From Paraburkholderia sp. BL25I1N1 (GTDB taxonomy: Bacteria; Pseudomonadota; Gammaproteobacteria; Burkholderiales; Burkholderiaceae): a stretch of DNA of 64,000 nt. The notes under the pieces were generated by a model, which was not told the DNA's origin, searched no databases, and was given only the letters and a program-made list of their open reading frames with translations. The translations under genes were made by a program, and so were the position numbers. Shown piece after piece: positions 1-8,738 of the stretch (the stretch's first letter is position 1; the number at the start of each line of letters is the position of its first letter). The DNA lies in contig NZ_PVZB01000014.1 of the NCBI RefSeq assembly GCF_003002025.1, forward strand, positions 186,001 to 250,000, read 5' to 3'.

Positions 1-1
1 C

Positions 2-409
2 GCACTGTGGCAGCAAGCCTTCCCCGAGTACCGGGACGTCACGAGGCCGCAGCGCAATCCGCATCTGTCGATCGCCAACAAGCTGGCGACGCAGCCGGAA
101 CTGTTCTTTGTCGCGGTGCTCGACGAGCGCATCGTCGGCACGGTGATGGGCGGCTATGACGGCCACCGCGGCTGGCTGTATTCGCTCGCGGTGGATGAGT
201 CGCTGCGTCGTCACGGGATCGGCACGCGGCTCGTCGCGCATGTCGAAAACGCGTTGACGGAGCGAGGCTGTCCGAAGCTGAATCTGCAGGTGTTGTCCGC
301 GAAAGCCGACGTCCGTGCGTTTTACGAGGCGCTCGGTTATCGCGCCGATGCTGTGATCAGCCTCGGCAAGCGTCTGGGTGAGTTTGCGGACGCGGTGCCT
401 GCCGCCTGA
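2..409 (+). CDS. GNAT family N-acetyltransferase, 5' end missing
   Basis: The reading frame is open from the window edge, so the start lies upstream. The visible 135 residues hold the core of the GNAT fold: a strand carrying VAVLDERIVGTVMGGYDGH, the acetyl-CoA pyrophosphate-binding loop RRHGIGTRLV, and a final FYEALGYR motif that usually closes the domain. The arrangement resembles the small YpeA-type acetyltransferases. The acceptor (protein, amino acid or small molecule) cannot be told from sequence. A hairpin terminator follows and separates it from the convergent liv operon. The family is certain; the exact function is unknown. Confidence 0.85.
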   Translation, partial: ALWQQAFPEYRDVTRPQRNPHLSIANKLATQPELFFVAVLDERIVGTVMGGYDGHRGWLYSLAVDESLRRHGIGTRLVAHVENALTERGCPKLNLQVLSAKADVRAFYEALGYRADAVISLGKRLGEFADAVPAA

Positions 410-430
410 TTCGAGCCACGCCAAATAGAC

Positions 431-466
431 AAAGGCCGCATGCGTTTTCGCGCATGCGGCCTTTTT
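431..466. terminator. Bidirectional rho-independent terminator
   Basis: A perfect 14-bp inverted repeat (AAAGGCCGCATGCG and its complement) encloses a 6-nt loop. It has an A-run on the left and a T-run on the right, so it can end both the acetyltransferase transcript and the converging livF transcript. Confidence 0.85.
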
Positions 467-517
467 CGTAGGCAGAGCAAACTAAACGGGCTTATTCACC
501 CGACTCATTCGCCCAAC

Positions 518-1234
518 TCATTCACCCAAATACGCCGCCCGCACTTTCGGATCATCCAGCATCTGCTTCGCGTCACCCGACATCGTGACCAGACCCGAGT
601 CCATCACGTAGCCGCGATTCGCCGCCTGCAGCGCGAGACGCGCGTTCTGTTCGACCAGCAGCACGGTCATGCCTTCAGCCGAGATCGCCCGCACCACTTC
701 GAAAATCTTCTCGACCATGATCGGCGACAGACCCATCGACGGCTCGTCCAGCAGCAACAGCTTCGGACGCGAGATGATCGCGCGCGCCATCGCCAGCATT
801 TGCTGTTCTCCGCCCGAAAGCGTGCCGGCGTACTGGGCCGCACGTTCTTTCAGACGCGGGAAGAAGCCGAACATGCGATCCACGTCCGCCTTGATGCCGT
901 CCGTATCCGTACGCAGATAAGCGCCCATCTGCATGTTCTCGACGATCGACATGCGCGCGAAGATGCCGCGCCCTTCCGGCACCATCGCGAGACCCTTCTT
1001 GAGCAGCAGATGCGGCGGCACGCCCTTGATCGACTCGCCCATGTACTCGATGTCGCCGATCGTGTACGGCTTGAGACCGGTGATCGCCTTCATTGTCGTG
1101 GTCTTGCCCGCGCCGTTCGCGCCGATCAGTGTGACCAGCTCGCCCTGCGCAACCTCGAGGTCAATCCCCTTGACTGCCTGGATGCCACCGTAATTGACCT
1201 GCAGGCCCTTGATTTTCAACATTGCTGTAGCCAT
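518..1234 (-). CDS. livF: Branched-chain amino acid ABC transporter ATP-binding protein LivF
   Basis: A 238-residue ABC ATPase that would power uptake of leucine, isoleucine and valine or related amino acids on the cytoplasmic face. It shows Walker A GANGAGKTT, the LSGGEQQ signature and Walker B LLLLDEPSMGLSP. The C-terminus AAYLGE is typical of LivF. I chose the start at MATAMLKIKG rather than longer in-frame options because it overlaps the stop of livG in a TAATG junction, which fits translational coupling. It is the last gene of the livKHMGF-type operon and ends just before the terminator. Exact substrate is inferred from family and operon. Confidence 0.95.
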   Translation of the reverse strand: MATAMLKIKGLQVNYGGIQAVKGIDLEVAQGELVTLIGANGAGKTTTMKAITGLKPYTIGDIEYMGESIKGVPPHLLLKKGLAMVPEGRGIFARMSIVENMQMGAYLRTDTDGIKADVDRMFGFFPRLKERAAQYAGTLSGGEQQMLAMARAIISRPKLLLLDEPSMGLSPIMVEKIFEVVRAISAEGMTVLLVEQNARLALQAANRGYVMDSGLVTMSGDAKQMLDDPKVRAAYLGE

Positions 1235-2007
1235 TAGTGGACCCCCGCACCCAGATAAGCTTCGATCACCTTCGGATCCTTCTGCACGTCCTGCGGCAGA
1301 CCTTGCGCAATCACCTTGCCGTAGTCGAGCACCGTCATCTGGTTGCACAGACCCATCACGAGCTTCACATCGTGCTCGATCAGCAGAATCGTCTTGCCGT
1401 CCGCGCGGATCTTGTCGAGCAGCTTGGTCAGCTCGACCTTTTCCGTCGCGTTCATGCCGGCGGCCGGTTCGTCCAGCGCGAGCAGCTTCGGATCGGTTGC
1501 CAGCGCGCGCGCGATTTCCAGTCGACGCTGGTGGCCGTACGACAGGTTGCGCGACGTGTAGTCCGCGTACTGCGCAATGCCCACGTATTCCAGCAGTTCG
1601 ATCGCGCGTTCCTTGATCTCGCGCTCTTCCTTGCGCTCGGCCGGCGTCTGGAACACCGCACCCAGCAGGCCGTGCTTGGTGCGCACGTGGCGCCCGACCA
1701 TCACGTTTTCCAGCGCGGTCATGCCGCCGAACAGACGGATGTTCTGGAACGTGCGCGCGATGCCGGCTTTCGCCACCTGATACACCGCGGTCGGCGTGTA
1801 GTTCTCGCCGTCGAGCTTGAACTCGCCCGAATCCGGCGTGTACAGGCCCGTGATCACGTTGAAGAAGGTCGTCTTGCCGGCGCCGTTCGGGCCGATCAAA
1901 CCGTAAATCTGGCCGGACTTGATTTCAAGCCCGACGTCGGACAGCGCCTGCAAACCGCCGAAGCGTTTGTTGGCCCCTTTCACCGACAGTCGAATGTTAT
2001 CGCTCAT
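1234..2007 (-). CDS. livG: Branched-chain amino acid ABC transporter ATP-binding protein LivG
   Basis: A 257-residue ABC ATPase, partner of LivF. It contains Walker A GPNGAGKTT, the signature LSYGHQRRLEIARAL and Walker B LLALDEPAAGMN, followed by the H-loop IEHDVKLVM. It ends AYLGAGVH, as LivG proteins do. The start MSDNIRLSV is preceded by a GGAGAA ribosome site about 8 bases upstream. Its stop overlaps the start of livF by one base. It lies 19 bases downstream of livM. Confidence 0.95.
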   Translation of the reverse strand: MSDNIRLSVKGANKRFGGLQALSDVGLEIKSGQIYGLIGPNGAGKTTFFNVITGLYTPDSGEFKLDGENYTPTAVYQVAKAGIARTFQNIRLFGGMTALENVMVGRHVRTKHGLLGAVFQTPAERKEEREIKERAIELLEYVGIAQYADYTSRNLSYGHQRRLEIARALATDPKLLALDEPAAGMNATEKVELTKLLDKIRADGKTILLIEHDVKLVMGLCNQMTVLDYGKVIAQGLPQDVQKDPKVIEAYLGAGVH

Positions 2008-2026
2008 GTTTTTTCTCCGGCGGTGC

Positions 2027-3196
2027 TTAGGCGCGCACCGGCTTCTTGCCGCTGCGCTTCGACAGTTTCGCGATCTTGTCTTCATGCTTGGGCGACGGCC
2101 ACAAGCCTTCCGAGCGGTACAGCATGATCAGCACCATCGCGAGTGCGTAGACCAGCTGACGGATCACTTCCGTATCGACGATTTCGTGGCCGAACACCAT
2201 GTTCTGCAGCGGGCCCATCGTCGAGCGCAGGAATTCCGGCAGCACCGCGAGCAGAACCGCGCCGAGAATCACGCCGGGAATGTGGCCCATGCCGCCCAGC
2301 ACCACGCACGCCAGCACCACGATCGACTCCGGCAGCGTGAACGATTCCGGCGACACGAAGCCCTGGAACGAGCCGAACATCGCGCCCGACAGGCCGCCGA
2401 ACGACGCGCCCATCGCAAAGGCCAGCAGCTTCACGTTGCGGGTGTTGATGCCCATCGCCTTGGCGGCGATTTCGTCTTCGCGGATCGCGGCCCATGCACG
2501 GCCGATACGCGAGTGCTGCAGGCGCGTACACACCCAGATCACCAGCAACGCGGCGAGCACGAACAGGTAGTAGTACGAGTACACCGACGGGAACTGGAAG
2601 CCGAACAGCGAGTGCGTTTGCGCAAGGCTGAAGTCGCCGACGTGCACCGGGTCGATCCCCGTGATCCCCTTCGGGCCGTTGGTGATGTTCACCGGACGGT
2701 CGAGGTTGTTCAGGAAGATCCGCACGATTTCCCCGAAGCCCAACGTCACGATGGCGAGGTAGTCGCCGCGCAGACGCAGCGTCGGTGCGCCGAGAATCAC
2801 GCCGAAGAACGCGGCGACGGCCATCGCGCACGGCACGATGATCAGGAACGGCACGTGCAGGCCATTCGGCGCGAGATGCGCGATCCACTCGAACTGCGAG
2901 GACAGATGCGGCGAACTCAGCAGCGCGGACGTGTAAGCGCCGACCGCGTAGAACGCGATGTAGCCCAAGTCGAGCAGGCCGGCGAAGCCGACCACCACAT
3001 TGAGGCCGAGCGCGAGCATCACATACAGCATCGCGAAGTCGAGCACGCGGACCCAGTAGTTGCCGCCTGCGGTGCCGATGATCATCGGTGCCGCGATCAC
3101 GAAGATCGCGGTGATGATGCCGACGGTCAACGTCTTCGTCAGGTTCTTTTCAGGGATGAGCGTCGTGGACGGCTCGATCGGTTGAATTGAGGTCAT
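2027..3196 (-). CDS. livM: Branched-chain amino acid ABC transporter permease LivM
   Basis: A 389-residue inner-membrane permease of the LivM family with many hydrophobic segments and the family-typical stretches LNVVVGFAGLLDLGY and GDYLAIVTLGFGEIVRI. The C-terminal tail is charged and Lys-rich (SKRSGKKPVRA). The N-terminus has a short polar extension before the first membrane helix. A GGGAGAA ribosome site precedes the ATG. It sits 18 bases after livH and 19 before livG and would form the transmembrane channel with LivH. Confidence 0.95.
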   Translation of the reverse strand: MTSIQPIEPSTTLIPEKNLTKTLTVGIITAIFVIAAPMIIGTAGGNYWVRVLDFAMLYVMLALGLNVVVGFAGLLDLGYIAFYAVGAYTSALLSSPHLSSQFEWIAHLAPNGLHVPFLIIVPCAMAVAAFFGVILGAPTLRLRGDYLAIVTLGFGEIVRIFLNNLDRPVNITNGPKGITGIDPVHVGDFSLAQTHSLFGFQFPSVYSYYYLFVLAALLVIWVCTRLQHSRIGRAWAAIREDEIAAKAMGINTRNVKLLAFAMGASFGGLSGAMFGSFQGFVSPESFTLPESIVVLACVVLGGMGHIPGVILGAVLLAVLPEFLRSTMGPLQNMVFGHEIVDTEVIRQLVYALAMVLIMLYRSEGLWPSPKHEDKIAKLSKRSGKKPVRA

Positions 3197-3214
3197 GTCT
3201 GTTTTCTCCCGGGA

Positions 3215-4165
3215 TCAGGCGCGATCCGCAACACGTTCGCCAAGCAGGCCCGACGGACGGAACACCAGCACGATGATCAGCACGATGAAAGCGAACACGT
3301 CCTGATAGTTACTGCCGAACACACCGCCAGTGAGGTTGCCGATATAGCCGGCACCCAACTGTTCGATCAGCCCAAGAATCACGCCGCCCACCATCGCGCC
3401 GCCGAGATTGCCGATACCGCCGAGCACCGCTGCGGTAAAGGCCTTCAGGCCGGGGATGAAGCCCATATAGAAGTGCGCGTTGCCGTATTCCGACGCGATC
3501 ATCACGCCGGCCAGTGCGGCGAGCGCCGAGCCGATCATGAAGGTGGCCGAGATCACGAAGTTCGGGTTCACGCCCATCAGCGAGGCATTGCCCGGGTTTT
3601 CAGCGATGGCTCGCATGGCGCGGCCGAGCTTGGTCTTGTGGACCAACAGCAGCAGGCCGCCCATCACGAGGAACGCCACCACGATGATCACGATTTCAGT
3701 CATCGAGATCACGGCGCCAGGCGTCGTGTCGGTGGCCTTGATCACGTTGAGCGGGTCGGTGGGCAACAGCTGCGGGAACGGCAGCGGGTTGCGCGACCAG
3801 ATCATCATCGCGAGGGTTTGCAGCAGGATCGACACGCCGATCGCGGTGATCAGCGGGGCGAGACGCGGCGCTTTGCGCAACGGCCGGTAGGCCACGCGCT
3901 CGATCGTGTAGCCGACCGCCGCGCACACAATGGCCGCAATGATCAGCGCGATGATGAGCGTCGGCACATTGCCGAGGCCGGGGAAGTGGTTCTGAAGCAC
4001 GCCTATGGCTGAGAGCGCAACCATCGCGCCCACCATCAACACATCGCCGTGAGCGAAGTTGATGATGCCCAGGATGCCGTAAACCATCGTATAGCCCAGT
4101 GCGATGATGGCGTAAACGCTGCCAAGCACCAGCCCGTTGAGGACCTGCTGGATGAAAATATCCAT
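3215..4165 (-). CDS. livH: Branched-chain amino acid ABC transporter permease LivH
   Basis: A 316-residue integral membrane permease. The N-terminus QQVLNGLVLGSVYAIIALGY and the IINFAHGD motif are hallmarks of LivH. It ends with FRPSGLLGE, also typical. An AAGGAG ribosome site lies 7 bases before the ATG. It is the first permease gene after the binding-protein gene, from which it is separated by about 230 bases containing a terminator-like hairpin. It would act in the cytoplasmic membrane with LivM, LivG and LivF. Confidence 0.95.
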   Translation of the reverse strand: MDIFIQQVLNGLVLGSVYAIIALGYTMVYGILGIINFAHGDVLMVGAMVALSAIGVLQNHFPGLGNVPTLIIALIIAAIVCAAVGYTIERVAYRPLRKAPRLAPLITAIGVSILLQTLAMMIWSRNPLPFPQLLPTDPLNVIKATDTTPGAVISMTEIVIIVVAFLVMGGLLLLVHKTKLGRAMRAIAENPGNASLMGVNPNFVISATFMIGSALAALAGVMIASEYGNAHFYMGFIPGLKAFTAAVLGGIGNLGGAMVGGVILGLIEQLGAGYIGNLTGGVFGSNYQDVFAFIVLIIVLVFRPSGLLGERVADRA

Positions 4166-4343
4166 TTAATGCTCCTTAGCCCGTGCGACTGGATTCGCGT
4201 TCTTCATCAGCCGGTGGGCGGTGATGCGGTACGCCAATCTCAACGGCACTGCGGGTACTGATGTAAAAGACCGGTAAGGGTTATCCGCTGCCGGTTCACC
4301 TGGGCGACTGGATGACAGTCGCGGGCTTGCCTTCGGCGGATGC

Positions 4344-4376
4344 AAAAACGGCACCGTTGGGTGGTTTCGGTGCCGT
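4344..4376 (-). terminator. Internal (attenuating) terminator between the binding-protein gene and livH
   Basis: On the minus strand ACGGCACC is followed by a 13-nt loop, GGTGCCGT and then a T-run. It lies 20-50 bases after the stop of the binding-protein gene. Partial termination here would give more binding protein than membrane components. That consequence is inferred; the hairpin is seen. Confidence 0.7.
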
Positions 4377-4395
4377 CAGGCTGAACGTCCCGTCA

Positions 4396-5595
4396 TCACA
4401 TCTTCACGACGTCGAGAACCGCTTTTTTGCCGTCCTTGAAGTCGTAAAGCGTAATGGCGCCCTCTTTCAAATCACCCTTGTCGTCGAACGCGATGTGACC
4501 GATTACCCCGTTGTAATCCGTCGACGGCATCGCAGCCAGCACCTTGGGCGCCTCGATCGAATTAGCGCGCTTCATTGCATCGACAATCACGTATACAGCG
4601 TCATACGTGAATGGCGCGTAAATCTGCACCGGTGTGTGGAAGCGGTCCACGTACTTCTTTTCGAAGTCCGCTCCCTTGTCCATTTTCGAAAGCGCAAGTC
4701 CTGCTTCCGAACAGACCAGGTTTTGCACGGCGGTTCCCGCCAGCTCACCCACCTTGTCGGTACACACACCGTCGCCGCCAAGGATTTTTGCCCTGATACC
4801 GAGCGCCGCCGCCTGTTTGGTAAACGGCCCGCCCGTTGCGTCCATGCCGCCGAACATGATCACGTCCGGCTGAACACGCTTGATCTTTTTAAGGACGGCC
4901 TGAAACTCCGTAGCCCTGTCATTCGTGGTTTCGCGCGCAACGACCTTTGCCCCGCTCGCCTGTACTGTCTTCGCGAACTCGTCAGCTAGACCCTTGCCGT
5001 AGACGCTCGAGTCGTCGACGATCGCAATGCGTTTCGCGTTGAGCACTTTCGTTGCGTAATTGGCAAGCGCCGGCCCCTGCTGGGCATCGGTCGCCACCAC
5101 GCGATAAGTCGTCTTGAAACCTTGTTGCGTGTACCCCGGGTTCGTTGACGACGGCGAGATTTCCAGGATCCCGGCATCGCTATATATCTTGGACGCCGGG
5201 ATCGAGACGCCCGAATTCAAGTGGCCGACCACGGCGACGACATGATCGTCGACGAATCTTTCGGCGACCGCCGTGCCCGTTTTCGGGTCCGCGGCGTCAT
5301 CTTGCGCGTCGAGCTGCAGCTGGATCTTGCGGCCGTCGATAGTCAAACCCTGGGTGTTGATTTCATCGACCGCCAAACGCGCGCCGTTTTCATTGTCTTT
5401 GCCAAGATGAGCAATGGGCCCGGTCAACGGGGCCGCATGACCGATCTTCACGACAGTCGCTTCGCTCGCCGGCGCCGCCGCGACCGTAGCCGCCGACGCA
5501 CCCGCTCCCGCCTCGCCATCCTGTTTCTTGCCGCACGCGGTCAACATCGCAACCGCGGCCGCGATGGACACGGCGTAAGCAAATCTGACTCGCAT
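4396..5595 (-). CDS. Branched-chain amino acid ABC transporter substrate-binding lipoprotein (LivK/LivJ family)
   Basis: A 399-residue periplasmic binding protein. The N-terminus is a lipoprotein signal with lipobox LTAC (Cys21), followed by a short Gly/Ala linker. The mature part starts with VVKIGHAAPLTGPIAHLGKD, typical of type I leucine-binding proteins, and includes VVAVVGHLNSGVSIPAS and an Asp-rich DDSSVYGKGLADEF. I chose MRVRFAYAV because GGGAGACC precedes it; a 41-residue upstream extension lacks signal character. It starts the liv operon. Membrane anchoring is less usual than free periplasmic LivJ/LivK. The bound ligand is inferred. Confidence 0.92.
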   Translation of the reverse strand: MRVRFAYAVSIAAAVAMLTACGKKQDGEAGAGASAATVAAAPASEATVVKIGHAAPLTGPIAHLGKDNENGARLAVDEINTQGLTIDGRKIQLQLDAQDDAADPKTGTAVAERFVDDHVVAVVGHLNSGVSIPASKIYSDAGILEISPSSTNPGYTQQGFKTTYRVVATDAQQGPALANYATKVLNAKRIAIVDDSSVYGKGLADEFAKTVQASGAKVVARETTNDRATEFQAVLKKIKRVQPDVIMFGGMDATGGPFTKQAAALGIRAKILGGDGVCTDKVGELAGTAVQNLVCSEAGLALSKMDKGADFEKKYVDRFHTPVQIYAPFTYDAVYVIVDAMKRANSIEAPKVLAAMPSTDYNGVIGHIAFDDKGDLKEGAITLYDFKDGKKAVLDVVKM

Positions 5596-5898
5596 TAAGT
5601 AGGTCTCCCGCACCTTCCAGAAACTATCGTTCAGGGCCCTAAGGCCTTGAGAACGCGCGCATTGTAACTCCAATTTTGCGACGGGCAATATTGTTGAACC
5701 GGCAGGGTTTTCCTGCATTGCAACCTTATTTTGAGAGCGAAATCCCCTAAAAGGCGCAACCCGGTTGCGATAGTTTTCCGTGCATCAGTTGCACCAGCGT
5801 CGCACCCAATGGCATCAAGTGTTGCGGCGAATTTCGCCGAGCCCCGGTGACAGCGCGCTTCGCCTTAGGTATTACGTTTTAGTGACTATGGCGATACA

Positions 5899-5915
5899 CG
5901 CACTATCTTAGTGCG
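5899..5915. promoter_or_regulatory. Inverted repeat, possible operator upstream of the liv operon
   Basis: CGCACTA-TCT-TAGTGCG is a perfect 7-bp inverted repeat with a 3-bp centre, about 305 bases upstream of the binding-protein start. Its size suits a dimeric regulator, but no regulator can be named. Confidence 0.4.
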
Positions 5916-6084
5916 TCAAAAAACCGCCGACTGCTTTAAGTCATATAAAACGGGGCCGCATCACATATAAATCTATAAAAAACCGGATCACTTTTCAAAA
6001 AAATTTGTGCGCGCAGACGCCAAAACCGGCACTTTCTTGTGATCTGGCACTTTATTATGGATAGGCTTGATGACGGCTGGAGAT

Positions 6085-6115
6085 AAAAAAAGCGCGCCCT
6101 CGGGCGCGCTTTTCT
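6085..6115. terminator. Rho-independent terminator of ispH
   Basis: GC-rich hairpin AGCGCGCCC/GGGCGCGCT with a tight loop, flanked by an A-run on the left and a T-run on the right. It sits 20 bases past the ispH stop on the minus strand. Confidence 0.85.
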
Positions 6116-6134
6116 TTCAGCAGTTGGCAGATTG

Positions 6135-7094
6135 TCAGGCTGGCAAACCCAGCCCGCGCGGCAACGGAAACGCGATGTTTTCCTCGATGCCGTCCAGCGC
6201 GCGCACGTTGCGCACGCCGAGTTCACGCAACCTGGCGATCACCGCCTGCGCCAGCACTTCCGGCGCCGAAGCGCCGGCCGTCACGCCGATGCGGCGCTTG
6301 CCTTCGACCCAGACCGGATCGATCTGATCGGGCGAGTCCACCATATAGGCAGGCACGCCAAGCTTTTCGGCCAACTCGCGCAGCCGGTTGGAATTCGAAC
6401 TATTTGGGCTGCCGACCACGATCACGACGTCGCACTGCGGCGCCATGAACTTCACCGCGTCCTGACGGTTTTGCGTGGCGTAGCAGATGTCCTGCTTCTT
6501 CGGCTCGCGGATGGCCGGGTATTTGGCCTTCAACGCGCCGATGATCTCGGCGGCGTCGTCGACCGAGAGCGTGGTTTGCGTGACGAAGGCAATCCGCTCG
6601 GGATCGGCCAGCTGCAAGGCCTGCACGTCTTCGATGTCTTCCACCAGATGCATGCCCTCGCCCGCCTGCCCCATCGTGCCTTCGACTTCGGGATGGCCTT
6701 TGTGGCCGATCATTACGATGTCGAAGCCGTCCTGGCGCATCTTCGCGACTTCGATATGCACCTTGGTCACGAGCGGACACGTCGCGTCGTACACGCGCAA
6801 CCCGCGCGACTCGGCTTCCGAACGCACGGCCTTCGACACGCCGTGTGCGCTGAAAATGACGGTATTGCCGGCCGGCACTTCCTCCAGCCGCTCGATGAAG
6901 ATCGCGCCTTTCTTGCGCAGATCCTCGACAACGTAGGCGTTATGGACGATTTCGTGACGAACGTAGATCGGCGAGCCGTGCAACTTGATGGCCCGCTCGA
7001 CGATCTCGATAGCCCGGTCGACGCCGGCGCAGAACCCGCGCGGCTGCGCCAGCAGGATCTCGGTTTCAGCAAGAGTCGTATCCGTGGTGCTCAT
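6135..7094 (-). CDS. ispH: 4-hydroxy-3-methylbut-2-enyl diphosphate reductase IspH
   Basis: A 319-residue iron-sulfur enzyme of the last step of the MEP isoprenoid pathway, making IPP and DMAPP from HMBPP. The three cluster cysteines are visible in RGFCAGVDRAI, YDATCPLVTKVH and QDICYATQNRQ, and the HGVSKAV and VGSPNSSNSNRL motifs match the family. The catalytic Glu region is in FVTQTTLSVDD. It follows fkpB on the minus strand with a 2-base gap, so the two are co-transcribed; the fkpB-ispH pairing is common in proteobacteria. A hairpin terminator follows directly. Confidence 0.97.
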   Translation of the reverse strand: MSTTDTTLAETEILLAQPRGFCAGVDRAIEIVERAIKLHGSPIYVRHEIVHNAYVVEDLRKKGAIFIERLEEVPAGNTVIFSAHGVSKAVRSEAESRGLRVYDATCPLVTKVHIEVAKMRQDGFDIVMIGHKGHPEVEGTMGQAGEGMHLVEDIEDVQALQLADPERIAFVTQTTLSVDDAAEIIGALKAKYPAIREPKKQDICYATQNRQDAVKFMAPQCDVVIVVGSPNSSNSNRLRELAEKLGVPAYMVDSPDQIDPVWVEGKRRIGVTAGASAPEVLAQAVIARLRELGVRNVRALDGIEENIAFPLPRGLGLPA

Positions 7095-7096
7095 GT

Positions 7097-7552
7097 TTAC
7101 AGAATCCCGATGATTTTCACTTCAAACGCCAGCGCCTGGCCGGCAAGCGGGTGGTTGAAATCGAACAGAGCCGAGGTTTCGCCGACTTCTTTCAGGACGC
7201 CGGCGTAACGGCCGCCGCCCGGTGCGTTGAATTCGACCAGGTCGCCCGGCGAAAAATCCTCCCCGATCATGCTGTTTTCCCGCAGTGTGGCCAGCGACAC
7301 GCGCTGGATCAGTTCCGGATTGCGGGGACCGAACGCCTGCCCCGGCGTTAGCTGAAAGGTCGAATGGTGGCCCACCTTCAAACCGAGCAAAATATCTTCC
7401 AGCGGCGGCGCCAGTTGGCCCGCGCCCAGCAGCAGCGTGGCCGGTTTGTCGTTAAACGTATTGATGACTTCGGCGCCATCGGCAAGGGAAAGCCGGTAGT
7501 GAAGCGTCACATGTGAACCGGGTTTCACTTCGGAAATGTCGATGATGCTCAT
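7097..7552 (-). CDS. fkpB: FKBP-type peptidyl-prolyl isomerase FkpB (SlpA)
   Basis: A 151-residue SlpA-type FKBP. It has VTLHYRLSLADG at the start of the FKBP fold, the inserted IF (chaperone) domain around GHHSTFQLTPGQAFGPRNPE, and a C-terminal DFNHPLAGQALAFEVKII that is diagnostic for SlyD/SlpA-like members. It would be a cytoplasmic folding helper. The start MSIIDISEVKPG was chosen because residues upstream do not resemble the family; no strong ribosome site is seen. It is upstream of ispH in a two-gene operon and divergent from radC. Confidence 0.93.
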   Translation of the reverse strand: MSIIDISEVKPGSHVTLHYRLSLADGAEVINTFNDKPATLLLGAGQLAPPLEDILLGLKVGHHSTFQLTPGQAFGPRNPELIQRVSLATLRENSMIGEDFSPGDLVEFNAPGGGRYAGVLKEVGETSALFDFNHPLAGQALAFEVKIIGIL

Positions 7553-7717
7553 GCAATGCTCGCTCAGTCGAAGCGCGCTGCACGCGTGCGCCGCTGGCGC
7601 AGTCGACGCGTGTGGCAAACCGTCGGGTGCCGTGCGCAAAGCGTCTATTGTAAGCCACATGGCGAGCGGCGGCTCGCGTCGTGGCGCCCAAAACCCGAAG
7701 CGGAGGACACTCTATAT

Positions 7718-8497
7718 ATGGCAGATGACGCCACCCTGTTTGACGAGGCAGCCCTGGAGGCGCCCGCCACCAAGTCGCAGCCGCCCAACGGAACGGCTTG
7801 CGGCGCACCATCGCCCTCGCCGCTTCTGCGGGGCAAATGGCTTAAAGACGATATGCCGCGCGAGCGGTTGCTGAAGAAAGGGCCCGGCGCGTTGTCGGAT
7901 ACCGAAATGATCGTGCTGATACTCGGCTCCGGCCTGCCCGGTCACGACGTCTTCAGCGTCGCGCGTGAGTTGCTCGACCGTTTTGGCTCGCTGCGCGCCA
8001 TGCTCGACGCGACCTACACGGATTTCGACGGCCTGCGCGGCGTCGGCCCGGCGAAAAAAGCGCAATTGCTCGCCATTATGGAAATGGCGCGCCGTTCGTT
8101 AGTCGATAAGCTGCGCTCACGCTCGCTGTTGAATTCACCCGAAGCCGTGGAAAATTACCTGCGTCTGCGCATCGGCGGGCGTCCGCTGGAGGTTTTCGTC
8201 TCGCTCTTCCTTGACGCGCGGCATCGACTGATACACTGCGAGGAAAGCGCGCACGGCACGCTCACGCGCATGGCCGTGTATCCACGGGAGATCGTGCGGC
8301 GCGCGCTGAGCCTGAACGCGGCCAGCCTGATCGTCGCGCACAATCACCCTTCGGGCGCCGTCCAGCCGAGCGCAAGCGACCACCGCCTGACGCATACGTT
8401 GCGCGACGCCCTGACACTAATCGACGTGCAACTGGTCGATCATCTGGTTGTCGGCGTCGACAGCGTTTACTCGTTTGCCCGCGCCGGCTGGCCGTGA
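7718..8497 (+). CDS. radC: RadC family JAB-domain DNA repair protein
   Basis: A 259-residue RadC protein. It has the N-terminal UPF0758 part with a helix-hairpin-helix (LRGVGPAKKAQLLAIMEMARR) and a C-terminal JAB/MPN+ metalloprotease-like domain with the metal-binding HNHPSG followed by D in the SASDH segment. Its role is uncertain: RadC was linked to DNA repair and recombination, but biochemical activity is poorly defined. The start MADDATLFDE is preceded by GGAGGA; the open frame extends upstream but is divergent with fkpB. About 45 residues before the core are polar and Pro-rich. Confidence 0.93.
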   Translation: MADDATLFDEAALEAPATKSQPPNGTACGAPSPSPLLRGKWLKDDMPRERLLKKGPGALSDTEMIVLILGSGLPGHDVFSVARELLDRFGSLRAMLDATYTDFDGLRGVGPAKKAQLLAIMEMARRSLVDKLRSRSLLNSPEAVENYLRLRIGGRPLEVFVSLFLDARHRLIHCEESAHGTLTRMAVYPREIVRRALSLNAASLIVAHNHPSGAVQPSASDHRLTHTLRDALTLIDVQLVDHLVVGVDSVYSFARAGWP

Positions 8498-8555
8498 GAA
8501 GGCGCGAATCAGGGTCGCGCAGATGCCACGGCGGGTCCGGCATCGCAAATAAGGT

Positions 8556-8585
8556 TTGATTTTGCGGCTTTTTTTCCGCTATAAT
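8556..8585 (+). promoter_or_regulatory. Sigma-70 promoter of the rpmB-rpmG operon
   Basis: TTGATT, 18 bases, then a perfect TATAAT. It lies about 150 bases before rpmB, just after radC. This is a near-consensus promoter as expected for ribosomal protein genes. Confidence 0.8.
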
Positions 8586-8738
8586 TCCGGTTTGCCTATT
8601 TCCAACCCCCTGTTCCGAAGCCACCAAGGCGTTCCGGAAAGGAAACGTGCCTAGAGTTGTGTCACAAGCTCAGCGCGAGTCTTTTCGGGAAACTTTCACG
8701 GCGTTCGAACTCAGAATTAGCGTATTAGGAGTGCTCTC

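Larger units (their letters stand above)
5596..6134. other. AT-rich control region upstream of the liv operon
   Basis: No convincing gene. The stretch from about 5700 to 6060 is clearly more AT-rich than its surroundings, as expected of a promoter and leader for the minus-strand liv operon. It holds a perfect inverted repeat at 5899-5915 and, at its right end, the ispH terminator. I could not fix a -35/-10 pair with confidence. Confidence 0.6.

Noticed and set aside
440..1237. Long open frame on the plus strand opposite livF
   Set aside because: Arg/His-rich product with no family resemblance; mirror of the real livF codons in GC-rich DNA.
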